Assembly (NCBI GenBank): GCA_963695415.1
Contig: CAVOGL010000008.1
Location: forward strand, 124,001-188,000
Source: CAVXWV01 sp963695415
Lineage (GTDB): Bacteria; Chloroflexota; Anaerolineae; Anaerolineales; UBA4823
Reading direction: 5' to 3'
Length of the DNA stretch: 64,000 nt
Below, one piece after another: positions 6,898-15,092 of the stretch (positions are counted from its first letter, which is position 1; each line of letters starts with the position of its first letter). The translations under genes were made by a program, and so were the position numbers. The notes under the pieces are model-generated. The model made no database searches. It saw nothing but the letters and a program-made list of their open reading frames with translations, and was not told where the DNA came from.

Positions 6898-8736
6898 TTA
6901 ATTGTTGGTGAAGCGGCGGTGGGTGTTGCGCATGCAGGTGTCCATGACCACTTCCAGACCCTCCTGGCGTGCCAGGTCGGCGGCATGGATGTTGCTGATG
7001 CCCTCCTGCATCCAAACGGCTTTGGCTTTGATCTCGATCGCCTGTTCGACGACCGGCTGGACGACTTCACTCGGTCGGAAGATAAGTACCACGTCCACCG
7101 GGTCCGGGATGGTAAGCAGGTCAGGGTATGCTTTTTCGCCGTAGAAATCTGTCATGTTTGGGTTGACCGGGATAATGCGGTAGCCATGTTCTTTCAGATA
7201 GAGAGGGACGGAATGCGCCGGGCGCTCGGGACGCGAGGAGATGCCGACCACGGCGATGTTCCTGGCGGTGTCGAGAATGCGTTTGACCGTTTCGTCGTCC
7301 TTCTCCGGGGCAACCGGCATGGAAGGGATGGAGCCATCGGTCTCTTCAAAATTTACCGGCAGGTAAACACAGAAGGTGGTCTTTCCAGGACGCGAGGAGA
7401 ACTTGATGTCACCGCGGTGCTTGTTGACCACGATGCTGTAAGAAATCTCCAGTCCCAGCCCGGTGCCCTTTCCTGGGGGCTTGGTGGTGAAGAAGGCGTC
7501 GAAGATGCGCGGCTGGATCTCCTGGGGAATGCCCGGTCCGTTGTCTTCAATGTCCACACGCACCCAATCGCCTTCGTGTACGGTGCGCAGGGTGATCTCT
7601 GGCGAGGAGGTAGCTTCCAGGGCATCAGCGGCGTTATCGATCAGGTTGGTCCACACCTGGTTCAGCTCGCTGCCGTAAGCCTGGATGCGTGGGAGCTGTG
7701 GATCATATTCGCGCGTGACTTTAATATTCTTCAACTTGCTGCGCAGGATGAGCAGTGTGTTGTCGATACCCTCGTGCAGGTTAACGTCCTGGACCGGCGC
7801 CTGGTCGAGGTAGGAATAGGATTTGAGCGCCTTGACGATCTCCGAGACACGTGAAGCGCCCTGGTTGATCTCGTACAGCAGGCTGTTGACGTTGTAGGTC
7901 GAATTTAACCAGTTGATGATGTCGGGCAGCTGTTCAGGGGGAAAATCGCCGGCAAAGGAGACCAGACCGTCCAGGTCAAATCCCAGGTTGACCAACGTCG
8001 GCGCCAGCTCCCAGGCGTCCGGGACGTCGCGTTCATCCAACCAGGTCTCCAGCTCGTACTCGCGGTCGCTGCGCACCAGAGGATCGATGTAATCCGGGGG
8101 CTGGGTGGCTGCCAGGCGGGTTTTCCCTGCCACTGCGTCCAGCTTCGCCTGCTGCTCGCCGGTAAAACCCAACTGGGCGAGCTTGGACTGTGCATCACCG
8201 AAATCCACCAATGCTTGCTCAAGCTGTCCGGCGCCGCGTCGCACTGCGGCTGCAGGGTTGTTTAATTCATGCGCCACGCCTGCGGTCAGGGTACCAAGCT
8301 GTGCCATCTTCTGGCTCTGGCTCAGGGCTGAAGATGTGGAACGAAAACGCGCCAGCACGGTGCTGAGCAGCACGCGCGAAGCCGTGGGGCTGATCTTGAG
8401 CAGATGGTCGAACTGTTCCTGGTGGATCGCCAGCAGGTCGGTCTCGCCGCGGGCGCGCACGGAGGCGTTGCGCGGTGACTGCTCCAGCAGCGCCATCTCA
8501 CCAATCACGTCACCAGGACCGCGCACCGAAAGCAGCAGAGTGCGGTTGCTGGAGTTCTTGAGGATCTCCAGCTCGCCGGATTCAATGATGTAGGCGCGGT
8601 CTCCCTGGCTTCCTTCGGCAAACAACTCCTCACCGTGGACGAGGTGGAGCGGTTCCACCATTTCACACAGGCGGTCGAGGTCTTCCTCAGGCATACCCTT
8701 GAAGAGCTCGATGTTACGAATGAAATCTTTTTTCAT
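6898..8736 (-). CDS. Hybrid histidine kinase: cNMP-binding domain + HK + C-terminal CoA-binding domain
   Basis: A 612-residue soluble sensor kinase with no membrane segment. Residues 1-125 are a cyclic-nucleotide-binding (Crp-like) domain ('GDRAYIIESGELEI', 'GPGDVIGEMALLEQSPRNASVRA'). The dimerisation helix follows with phospho-acceptor H156 in 'AGVAHELNNPAAAVRRGAG'. The HATPase domain (about 340-465) has 'NQVWTNLIDNAADAL' (N box), 'DNGPGIP' (G1) and 'GKGTGLGL' (G2). Residues 481-612 are a complete CoA-binding domain of the YccU type ('AVVGISSRPERPAHSV', 'YRIIPVNPN', 'AVWMQEG', 'VVMDTC'), normally a separate protein. The start codon overlaps the stop of the upstream response-regulator/flavoprotein gene, so the two are translationally coupled and probable partners. 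The domains are clear; the signal is inferred to be redox or acyl-CoA related. Confidence 0.88.
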   Translation of the reverse strand: MKKDFIRNIELFKGMPEEDLDRLCEMVEPLHLVHGEELFAEGSQGDRAYIIESGELEILKNSSNRTLLLSVRGPGDVIGEMALLEQSPRNASVRARGETDLLAIHQEQFDHLLKISPTASRVLLSTVLARFRSTSSALSQSQKMAQLGTLTAGVAHELNNPAAAVRRGAGQLEQALVDFGDAQSKLAQLGFTGEQQAKLDAVAGKTRLAATQPPDYIDPLVRSDREYELETWLDERDVPDAWELAPTLVNLGFDLDGLVSFAGDFPPEQLPDIINWLNSTYNVNSLLYEINQGASRVSEIVKALKSYSYLDQAPVQDVNLHEGIDNTLLILRSKLKNIKVTREYDPQLPRIQAYGSELNQVWTNLIDNAADALEATSSPEITLRTVHEGDWVRVDIEDNGPGIPQEIQPRIFDAFFTTKPPGKGTGLGLEISYSIVVNKHRGDIKFSSRPGKTTFCVYLPVNFEETDGSIPSMPVAPEKDDETVKRILDTARNIAVVGISSRPERPAHSVPLYLKEHGYRIIPVNPNMTDFYGEKAYPDLLTIPDPVDVVLIFRPSEVVQPVVEQAIEIKAKAVWMQEGISNIHAADLARQEGLEVVMDTCMRNTHRRFTNN

Positions 8737-10418
8737 TACACGGTCTTGAGATACTGGTGCACCAGGCTGACTGCGATGGCGCCTTCACCAACCGCTGAGG
8801 CGACCCGGCGAACAGCGCCCTGACGCACATCACCTGCGGCGAAGATGCCAGGAACACTCGTCTCGAGTAAGAAGGGGTCACGTCTTAATTTCCAGCCCTG
8901 CGGTTTCTTGCCATCCGACATCAGGTCGCTGCCCGTGAGTATAAATCCAGCCCGGTTCATCATGACAACATTCTCGAGCATGCTTGTGTAGGGGACAGCG
9001 CCAATGAAAATGAACAGGGCAGCCGCAGGGACAGTCTCAATCTCTCCTGTGGAGTTATTTTTAATCGTAAGCGATTCGAGGCGGTCTTTGCCGTGTGCTT
9101 CGATCACTTCTGAATAGGGCACTACTTCGATGTTGGGTGTACCGGCAATCTGGTCGATCAAGTACTGAGACATGCTGTTCGCCAGGCTGGAATCGCGCAC
9201 GAGCATGGTCACTTTGCTGGCGAAGCGAGAGAAGAACATGGCTGCCTGCCCGGCGGAGTTTGCTCCTCCGACGACAAACAGGTGCTGATCTTTGTAAAAA
9301 GCCGCCTCGGTCAGGGCAGCGCCATAATAAATTCCCGCACCGGTATAATCGGCAATACCCGGCGCTTCGAGGCGGCGCACGTTCACGCCGGAAGCAATCA
9401 CCAGCGACCGGCAGCCGAGTTCGGTACCGTCGCCGAGGACGACATAGTGGTAAAGTTCATCAGTACGGATGGCAACGACCTCCTGGGCAGTGAGTAATTC
9501 AGCCCCGAGGCGGATCGCCTGGGTTGTGGCTCGCTGCGCCAGGTCGGCGCCGCTCAATCCCTTGGGGAAACCGAGGTAATTTTCTATGCGCGAGCTGGTA
9601 CCTGCCTGCCCGCCTGTCGCTTCCTTGTCAATCAAAAGTGTCTTTAAACCTTCCGAGGCGCCATATACGGCTGCGCCCAGACCAGCCGGACCGGCGCCGA
9701 TGATGATCAGGTCATAAAAAGGGGCGGTCGCCTGGGTTTGCAATCCAGCTTTCTCTGCCAGCTGGCGGTAATCGGGCTCCACAAGCACGGTGCCGTCCGG
9801 GAAGAAGACGACCGGTAAACGCCGCTTGCCATTATTGCTTTCTTCCATTTTCGCCAGTGTGGCATCGACAAGCTCGCGGGATTGGGCGTCCTCTTCGATG
9901 TCCAGCCATTTATAAGGGATGCGGTTACGGGCGAGGAAATCCTTGGCATCGTGACTCTTAGGTGACCACAGGGTCCCAGCGACGCGGATCCCGTCGTAGG
10001 GTGGAGGCGCGGTCTGCCACCAATCGCTGAGCAGTTCGTCCAGCACCGGGTAAAGGTTCTGCTCAGGAGGATCCCAGGGCTTCATCAGGTAGAAATCAAG
10101 TCCGATGGCGTTGATGCTGTCGATGGCTGCCTGGGTATCCGCATATGCGGTGAGCAGCACCTTGCGAGCATCCGGGTAGAAAACCATTGCTTTTTCAAGG
10201 AACTCGGTGCCGTTCATTTGAGGCATGCGCTGGTCGACCAGGAAGAGAGCGAGCGGATCTTCGCGCTGCTTCAACTGGCGGACAACTTCGAGAGCTTCCG
10301 TGCCCGAATTTGCTTTGATGATGCGGTAATCGCTGCGGAAATGGCGGCGCAGGTCGCGCTCCACTGCGCTTAAAACCTGGGGATCATCATCGACCGACAT
10401 AATAACTGGCTTACTCAC
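8736..10418 (-). CDS. Response regulator fused to thioredoxin-reductase-like flavoprotein
   Basis: A 560-residue cytosolic protein with three parts. Residues 1-125 are a receiver domain with acidic pocket D10-D12, phospho-acceptor D62 ('FLVDQRMPQMNG'), T90 and K113. Residues 145-228 have a glutaredoxin/thioredoxin-like outline ('FLARNRIPYKWLD ... RLPVVFFPDGT') but 'LWSPKSHD' stands where the CxxC would be. Residues 233-560 are an NAD(P)H/FAD oxidoreductase of the thioredoxin-reductase fold: GAGPAG at 241-246 for FAD, 'VVGGANSAGQAA' for NAD(P)H, and 'GIFAAGDVR' at the end. The dithiol CxxC is absent (YYGAAL at 364-369), and C336 is the only cysteine I find. It is sandwiched between the UBP-type zinc finger gene and the kinase gene with overlapping ends. 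Similar receiver-reductase fusions are known by sequence, with unknown output. Confidence 0.9.
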   Translation of the reverse strand: MSKPVIMSVDDDPQVLSAVERDLRRHFRSDYRIIKANSGTEALEVVRQLKQREDPLALFLVDQRMPQMNGTEFLEKAMVFYPDARKVLLTAYADTQAAIDSINAIGLDFYLMKPWDPPEQNLYPVLDELLSDWWQTAPPPYDGIRVAGTLWSPKSHDAKDFLARNRIPYKWLDIEEDAQSRELVDATLAKMEESNNGKRRLPVVFFPDGTVLVEPDYRQLAEKAGLQTQATAPFYDLIIIGAGPAGLGAAVYGASEGLKTLLIDKEATGGQAGTSSRIENYLGFPKGLSGADLAQRATTQAIRLGAELLTAQEVVAIRTDELYHYVVLGDGTELGCRSLVIASGVNVRRLEAPGIADYTGAGIYYGAALTEAAFYKDQHLFVVGGANSAGQAAMFFSRFASKVTMLVRDSSLANSMSQYLIDQIAGTPNIEVVPYSEVIEAHGKDRLESLTIKNNSTGEIETVPAAALFIFIGAVPYTSMLENVVMMNRAGFILTGSDLMSDGKKPQGWKLRRDPFLLETSVPGIFAAGDVRQGAVRRVASAVGEGAIAVSLVHQYLKTV

Positions 10419-10771
10419 TACTTATCTCCTTCATCAACTAAATCGTAACCAACTTCATCCTTGTAACACCAAATCCAATGCTCCCCTTGTTCGTACGAGA
10501 CGATGATGGGGTGATGGGCGCGGTGGTAATGCTTGGTGGCGTGTTTGTTCTTGGAATTGTCGCAGCAGCCCACATGCCCACAGGTCAGGCACAGGCGCAG
10601 GTACACCCAGGTATCGCCGATCTTCAGACAGTCCTCGCAGCCAACCGCCGAGGGTGTAACATCCTGTATCTGGGTGAGATGTGCACAATCACTTTCATTG
10701 AGTTGACCATGGTCGATGAGGTCGTGGATGATGGAGGCCAACTGAACCTTACCTGTTGTGTCTTCTTTCAT
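10418..10771 (-). CDS. UBP-type zinc finger protein
   Basis: A 117-residue protein made almost wholly of a UBP-type (ZnF-UBP) zinc finger. The ligands are visible in order: 'CEDCLKIGDTWVYLRLCLTCGHVGCCDNSKNKHATKH' supplies CxxC, a second CxxC, the GH and the H...H set, followed by 'HHPIIVSYEQGEHWIWCY'. In eukaryotes this fold binds the C-terminal tail of ubiquitin. Bacteria with this gene usually have no ubiquitin, so a different ligand is likely. It is the first gene of the three-gene operon, with AGGAGG four bases before ATG at 10771 and a TATAAT-like box on the minus strand at 10802-10807. The stop overlaps the start of the next gene. Its role as an accessory of the redox two-component pair is inference from context. 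Confidence 0.87.
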   Translation of the reverse strand: MKEDTTGKVQLASIIHDLIDHGQLNESDCAHLTQIQDVTPSAVGCEDCLKIGDTWVYLRLCLTCGHVGCCDNSKNKHATKHYHRAHHPIIVSYEQGEHWIWCYKDEVGYDLVDEGDK

Positions 10772-10889
10772 TAATCCTCCTAAGGCGAAAATATTACTAC
10801 AATTATACTGTAATTTATCGGATATCCGTTCTCGACGAGTGGTCTATAAAGGTGATTTTAATCATCACCATAGGGTGATTCCCGATTAA

Positions 10890-10962
10890 GTGGATAGTCA
10901 CGCAGAGCTCGCAAAGGTCGCAGATAAAAAATTCTCCGCGTTCTCTGAGAGCGCTGCGTGAG
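10890..10962. repeat. Intergenic repeat family, copy 4
   Basis: 'cacgcagagctcgcaaaggtcgcag' and 'ctccgcgttctctgagagcgctgcgtg' pair as CACGCAG-AGCTC with GAGAGCGCTGCGTG around an A/T-rich loop. It fills much of the divergent spacer between the zinc finger gene and the ABC permease gene. The remaining part of the spacer holds the AT-rich minus-strand promoter region noted for the zinc finger gene. Confidence 0.55.
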
Positions 10963-10989
10963 TACAATAAATAAAGCTATAATGGGTTA

Positions 10990-11847
10990 ATGGGCGTCGA
11001 GACCAGAACCTCCCTCCCGCATAAATCCCTCCAGTTTGTGAAAAACCTGTATGCAGCCCCATCCTCGGCTGCCGGCGCGACCCTGATTGCTATCTTTCTT
11101 CTGGCTGCATTATTGGGACCGTTCGTGGCGCCCTATGAAGCCAATGAGCAGGTTCCGTCAGAGGCGCGACAACCTCCTTCCGCCGAACACTGGTTCGGCA
11201 CGGATCACCTCGGCAGGGACGTGTTCAGCAGGGTTGTGCTGGGCGCCCGGGATATCCTCGCCCTTGCTGGATTGGGCACGCTGCTGGCGGTAGCGGCTGG
11301 AACCAGCCTGGGTCTGGTCAGCGGTTACCGCGGCGGCTGGTTCGACAATGCCCTGATGCGCCTGTTCGACAGCTTCCTGGCAATCCCGGCGATGATGCTG
11401 GCGCTGGTATTCCTCGGGGTGATGGGACCCTCCCGGGGCAGCGTTCTGGTGGTCATCGTGCTGCTGTACACGCCCATCGTAGCCCGGGTCGTGCGCAGCG
11501 TGGTGCTCTCAGTAAAAAGCCGCGGCTATGTCGAAGCAGCGCAGTTGTTGGGCGAAACCCAATCGTTTATTCTTTTCCGTGAAGTGCTGCCTTCTGTAAT
11601 CCCAACCCTTTCCGTCGAGTCGGCGATGCGTTTTTCCTACGCCATTTTTCTGGTTGCCTCCCTGGGTTTCCTTGGTTTGGGTGTGCAGCCTCCCAGCCCG
11701 GATTGGGGATTGATGATCCAGGAGTCTCGAAATTATGTATCTCAAATCCCCTGGGCGATGATCTTCCCTGCACTTGCGATCGCCTGGGTGGTGATCGGGG
11801 TTAATTTATTGGCTGATGGTCTGCGCCGGATCTGGGTCAGGTCATAA
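10990..11847 (+). CDS. Peptide/nickel-type ABC transporter permease (DppC/OppC family)
   Basis: A 285-residue inner-membrane permease of the DppC family. It has an N-terminal helix, the periplasmic segment ending in 'WFGTDHLGRDVFSRVVLGARDIL' (the family's LGTDxxGRD signature), and four more helices. The ABC coupling loop 'GYVEAAQLLGETQSFILFREVLPSVIPTL' (EAAxxxG) contacts the ATPase. ATG at 10990 starts just after the intergenic repeat, and no strong ribosome site is seen. The double-ATPase gene starts one base after this stop. The order permease C, ATPases, permease B is unusual and no substrate-binding protein is adjacent. Dipeptides, oligopeptides, metals or sugars are possible substrates. 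Confidence 0.88.
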   Translation: MGVETRTSLPHKSLQFVKNLYAAPSSAAGATLIAIFLLAALLGPFVAPYEANEQVPSEARQPPSAEHWFGTDHLGRDVFSRVVLGARDILALAGLGTLLAVAAGTSLGLVSGYRGGWFDNALMRLFDSFLAIPAMMLALVFLGVMGPSRGSVLVVIVLLYTPIVARVVRSVVLSVKSRGYVEAAQLLGETQSFILFREVLPSVIPTLSVESAMRFSYAIFLVASLGFLGLGVQPPSPDWGLMIQESRNYVSQIPWAMIFPALAIAWVVIGVNLLADGLRRIWVRS

Positions 11848-11848
11848 T

Positions 11849-14029
11849 ATGCCAGACAGCGGCTCTCCCATCCTGCAAATACGTTCCCTGACTGCTGCAT
11901 ACCAGACAGGTGGAATGTGGATGGAGGCCGTACGGGATGTCAGCCTTGAGATCGAGCCTGGTCAGGTTTTTGGTCTCGTCGGAGAAAGCGGTTCGGGCAA
12001 GACCACCCTGGCAATGTCAGTGATGCGTTACCTGGGTCGGAATGGAAAGAACATGCAGGGGGAGGTGGTTTTCGAAGGTCGCAACCTGCTGTCATTGAGC
12101 ATGCGCGAAATGGGAGAAATTTGGGGGAAATCCATCGCCCTGGTGCCCCAAAACTCATTATCTGTGCTCAACCCGACCCTGAGGATCGGCGCACAGGTGG
12201 CTGAAATCTTCCACCGCCACCAGCCGGCTGACCGTGAGACGGTTCGCAGACGTGTGCTTGAAGCCCTTGCAAGTGTGCGTTTGGAAGATGCGGAACGAGT
12301 GGCAGACAGCTTCCCCCACCAACTCAGCGGCGGCATGCAGCAACGCGTGTTGATCGCCATGGCGACTTGTTTGAAGCCGCAGCTGCTCATCCTGGATGAA
12401 CCCACCTCCAACCTGGATGTCACCACGCAGGCTTCGATCCTGGAGTTGTTGTGTGATTTGGTGAGAGGAACTCCAGCCGGGCTTTACATCTCACATAACC
12501 TGGGCATCATCGCCCAGACCTGTGATCGGGTTGGTGTTCTTTATGCGGGTGAATTGGTTGAGAATATGCCAGTGGAAGCCTTGTTTACCCAACCTCTACA
12601 CCCTTACAGCATTGGTCTTCTTGAAAGTGTGCCGCGACTCGGCGAGAATAAGAGCACACATCACCTGCGCACGATCCCCGGATCTATCCCGCCCCTGGGC
12701 AGGTTCTCGCAAGGCTGCATCTTTGCAGAGCGTTGTCCGGCTGCCATCAAAATTTGTGACCAATCACCTCGGTTGGAAGAAGTGTTCTCTGGACACCTGG
12801 TGCGCTGCCACCGCTGGCAGGAGATCGCAAGCGGAAGCCTGCGACCATGGGATGCCAGGGAAAGCCTGGTTTTCTCAAAACTCAAGCAACCCGTTCCCGG
12901 TACCCGGCAGGTGCTTAATATTCACGATGTGTCGGTCAATTACGCCCTCAGCCACCGCCTGGCGGCTGCCTCCTTCCGCCAGTCTAAGGGATTATCCGGA
13001 GGAAAAAAAGCGGGGGAAAGGACACCTGCTGCCAACCGGTTCGAAGCGGTACACCGGGTGAGTTTGGATATCCAGGAGGGGATGACGATTGGTCTGGTTG
13101 GTGAGAGCGGCAGCGGGAAGACATCCCTGGCGAGGGCAGTGGCAGGACTGGTTCCGTCCTCTTCAGGTTCGATGGAACTGCTGCAGATTCCGCTGCCGCA
13201 AAAATTGAGCCAGCGCAATGCCGATCTACTGAAAAATTTGCAGATGGTTTTCCAAAACCCGGATGACAGTCTGAACCCATACCGCACCGTGGGGAAGTCT
13301 CTCAGCAGACCCCTCATCCGTCTGGGCGGGATGTCACCGCAGCAGGCAAGACAGGAAGTGAAACACCTGTTGGAGATGGTGCACCTGCCCGGGTCGTATG
13401 CGGAAAGGATGCCGGCTCAGTTGAGCGGGGGTGAGAAGCAGCGAATGGCTATCGCGCGCGCCTTCGCCCTGCGCCCGGGGCTGCTGATTGCCGATGAACC
13501 TGTCTCTGCGCTGGATGTAAGTGTGCAGGCGGCTGTTCTGAACCTGTTCGACGAGATGCAGCACGAACACGGCTCCGGGATGCTCTTCATCTCGCACGAT
13601 CTGGCAGTGATCAGTTATATCGCTGATCAGATTGCGGTGATCTACCGGGGGGAAATCGTCGAGACCACTTTACCTGCAAGCCTGCTTGAGGCGCCTCACC
13701 ACCCCTATACGATGAGCCTGCTTTCGGCTGTACCGGATGCCAGGAATTTCTGGCAGGTTGGGCTGGAAGCGCTGGAAGAACCCGCTTATTTACCATCCGA
13801 ACCATTCACGGGAGGCTGCCGTTTTTACCATCGCTGTCCACTGCGGATCGAGGTTACCTGTCAGGCAACGGCTCCACCCTGGCAAGAATCGGGCACGGGC
13901 ACCAGGATTTTATGCCACCTGTCCCTCGAGGAACTGACCCGGTCAGAGAGTGTCTCTGCTCGAAAGGAAAAATCGCGCCGGGATGACGAAGAAGCAGATC
14001 ACCCACCTGTGAATGGGGTACAGGCGTAA
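11849..14029 (+). CDS. Fused double ATPase of peptide-type ABC transporter (DppD-DppF fusion)
   Basis: A 726-residue protein joining two full ABC ATPases that are usually separate DppD and DppF subunits. ATG at 11849 is one base after the permease stop; an earlier in-frame start would sit inside the permease gene. First ATPase: 'GESGSGKTTL' (Walker A), 'LSGGMQQR' (signature), 'LLILDEPTSNLDV' (Walker B with Glu), then a Cys-containing oligopeptide-transporter C-terminal tail ('GCIFAERCPAAIKICDQ'). Second ATPase: 'GESGSGKTSL', 'LSGGEKQR', 'LLIADEPVSALDVS' and again a tail ('GCRFYHRCPLRIEVTC'). Both sites are complete, so both should hydrolyse ATP. It powers the permease pair encoded on either side. 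Such fusions are known in this transporter family. Confidence 0.92.
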   Translation: MPDSGSPILQIRSLTAAYQTGGMWMEAVRDVSLEIEPGQVFGLVGESGSGKTTLAMSVMRYLGRNGKNMQGEVVFEGRNLLSLSMREMGEIWGKSIALVPQNSLSVLNPTLRIGAQVAEIFHRHQPADRETVRRRVLEALASVRLEDAERVADSFPHQLSGGMQQRVLIAMATCLKPQLLILDEPTSNLDVTTQASILELLCDLVRGTPAGLYISHNLGIIAQTCDRVGVLYAGELVENMPVEALFTQPLHPYSIGLLESVPRLGENKSTHHLRTIPGSIPPLGRFSQGCIFAERCPAAIKICDQSPRLEEVFSGHLVRCHRWQEIASGSLRPWDARESLVFSKLKQPVPGTRQVLNIHDVSVNYALSHRLAAASFRQSKGLSGGKKAGERTPAANRFEAVHRVSLDIQEGMTIGLVGESGSGKTSLARAVAGLVPSSSGSMELLQIPLPQKLSQRNADLLKNLQMVFQNPDDSLNPYRTVGKSLSRPLIRLGGMSPQQARQEVKHLLEMVHLPGSYAERMPAQLSGGEKQRMAIARAFALRPGLLIADEPVSALDVSVQAAVLNLFDEMQHEHGSGMLFISHDLAVISYIADQIAVIYRGEIVETTLPASLLEAPHHPYTMSLLSAVPDARNFWQVGLEALEEPAYLPSEPFTGGCRFYHRCPLRIEVTCQATAPPWQESGTGTRILCHLSLEELTRSESVSARKEKSRRDDEEADHPPVNGVQA

Positions 14030-14032
14030 TCC

Positions 14033-14977
14033 ATGGTCCGATATATTATCCAGCGAATTGGTTTTCTGGCACTCACCTTGCTGCTCACTTCTGTGCTGGT
14101 GTTCATCATCACGCAAGCCCTGCCCGGAGACGTCGCCAGGGTGATACTGGGGCGTGAAGCAGGGGAAGAAGCGCTCCAGGAACTGCGTCAGGAATTGGGG
14201 TTAGATGATCCTTTGCCGGTGCAGTACTTCACCTGGCTGGGCAGGTTCGTGACGGGAGATTGGGGCAATTCTTTCAGCACCCGCGGTGCGATCCAGCCAC
14301 TGATACTGGAACGATTGAAGAACTCCATGGTCCTGGGACTGCTGACCCTCCTCTTTTCCGTACCATTATCGATCGCTTTGGGTGCTGTTGCAGGATTGAA
14401 GGAGAACAAACCCGCCGATCAAATCATCAGCATCAGCGCTCTGGCAGTGGTTGGGCTGCCAGAGTTCGTCACCGGGTTGATCCTGATCCAGGTTTTTGCC
14501 TACCAGTTGAATCTATTTCCTCCAAATTCATCCCTGCCCCCGGGAGCAACTTTCCGGGAAGCGCTGCCCATGCTGGTGCTGCCTGCGTTGACGGCGACCC
14601 TGGTCCTGCTGGCATACCTGGTGCGATTGACCCGCGCTGGCGTTCTGGAAGAACTCAAAAAACATTATGTGCGCACTGCGACGTTGAAGGGACTGCCGCG
14701 CAGCAAGGTCATCTGGCGGCATGTGCTGCGCAACGCGCTGCTCCCGGCAATCACCGTCATCGCCATCAGCACGGGCTGGTTGATCAGCGGTCTGGTGGTG
14801 ATCGAGAATGTGTTCAATTATCCTGGTCTGGGACGCCTGATGCTCTTTGCCATCGACCGCCGTGATCTACCCCTGATCCAGGCTGTGACGATGGTGACCG
14901 TGACCGTCTTCGCCCTGGCGAACCTGGTCGCAGACCTGCTGTATGCCGCTCTCGACCCGCGTATCCGCTACCGCTAG
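14033..14977 (+). CDS. Peptide/nickel-type ABC transporter permease (DppB/OppB family)
   Basis: A 314-residue DppB-type permease beginning 'MVRYIIQRIGFLALTLLLTSVLVFIITQALPGD', the classic start of this family, with six helices. The coupling loop is 'RAGVLEELKKHYVRTATLKGLPRSKVIWRHVLRNALLP' (the ARxKG-type EAA motif), and the C-terminal part has 'GLVVIENVFNYPGLGRLML' and ends 'LDPRIRYR'. It starts three bases after the double ATPase and completes the importer with the upstream DppC-type permease. Downstream there is a short spacer (14978-15092) with no gene and no clear terminator. Confidence 0.9.
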   Translation: MVRYIIQRIGFLALTLLLTSVLVFIITQALPGDVARVILGREAGEEALQELRQELGLDDPLPVQYFTWLGRFVTGDWGNSFSTRGAIQPLILERLKNSMVLGLLTLLFSVPLSIALGAVAGLKENKPADQIISISALAVVGLPEFVTGLILIQVFAYQLNLFPPNSSLPPGATFREALPMLVLPALTATLVLLAYLVRLTRAGVLEELKKHYVRTATLKGLPRSKVIWRHVLRNALLPAITVIAISTGWLISGLVVIENVFNYPGLGRLMLFAIDRRDLPLIQAVTMVTVTVFALANLVADLLYAALDPRIRYR

Positions 14978-15092
14978 TCAATCAATCGCTAGACAGGCAA
15001 CCTTATTTATGAACCGGTGTTAAAAATTTAAAATTTACCCTATCCACCTTACCATCTGCCCCAAAACGTATATTAAATGAAAGGAGAAATTT

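Noticed and set aside
10418..10771. Zinc finger as evidence for a bacterial ubiquitin system
   Set aside because: No E1, E2, E3, JAB protease or ubiquitin-like gene is present in the window; only the UBP fold is shared.
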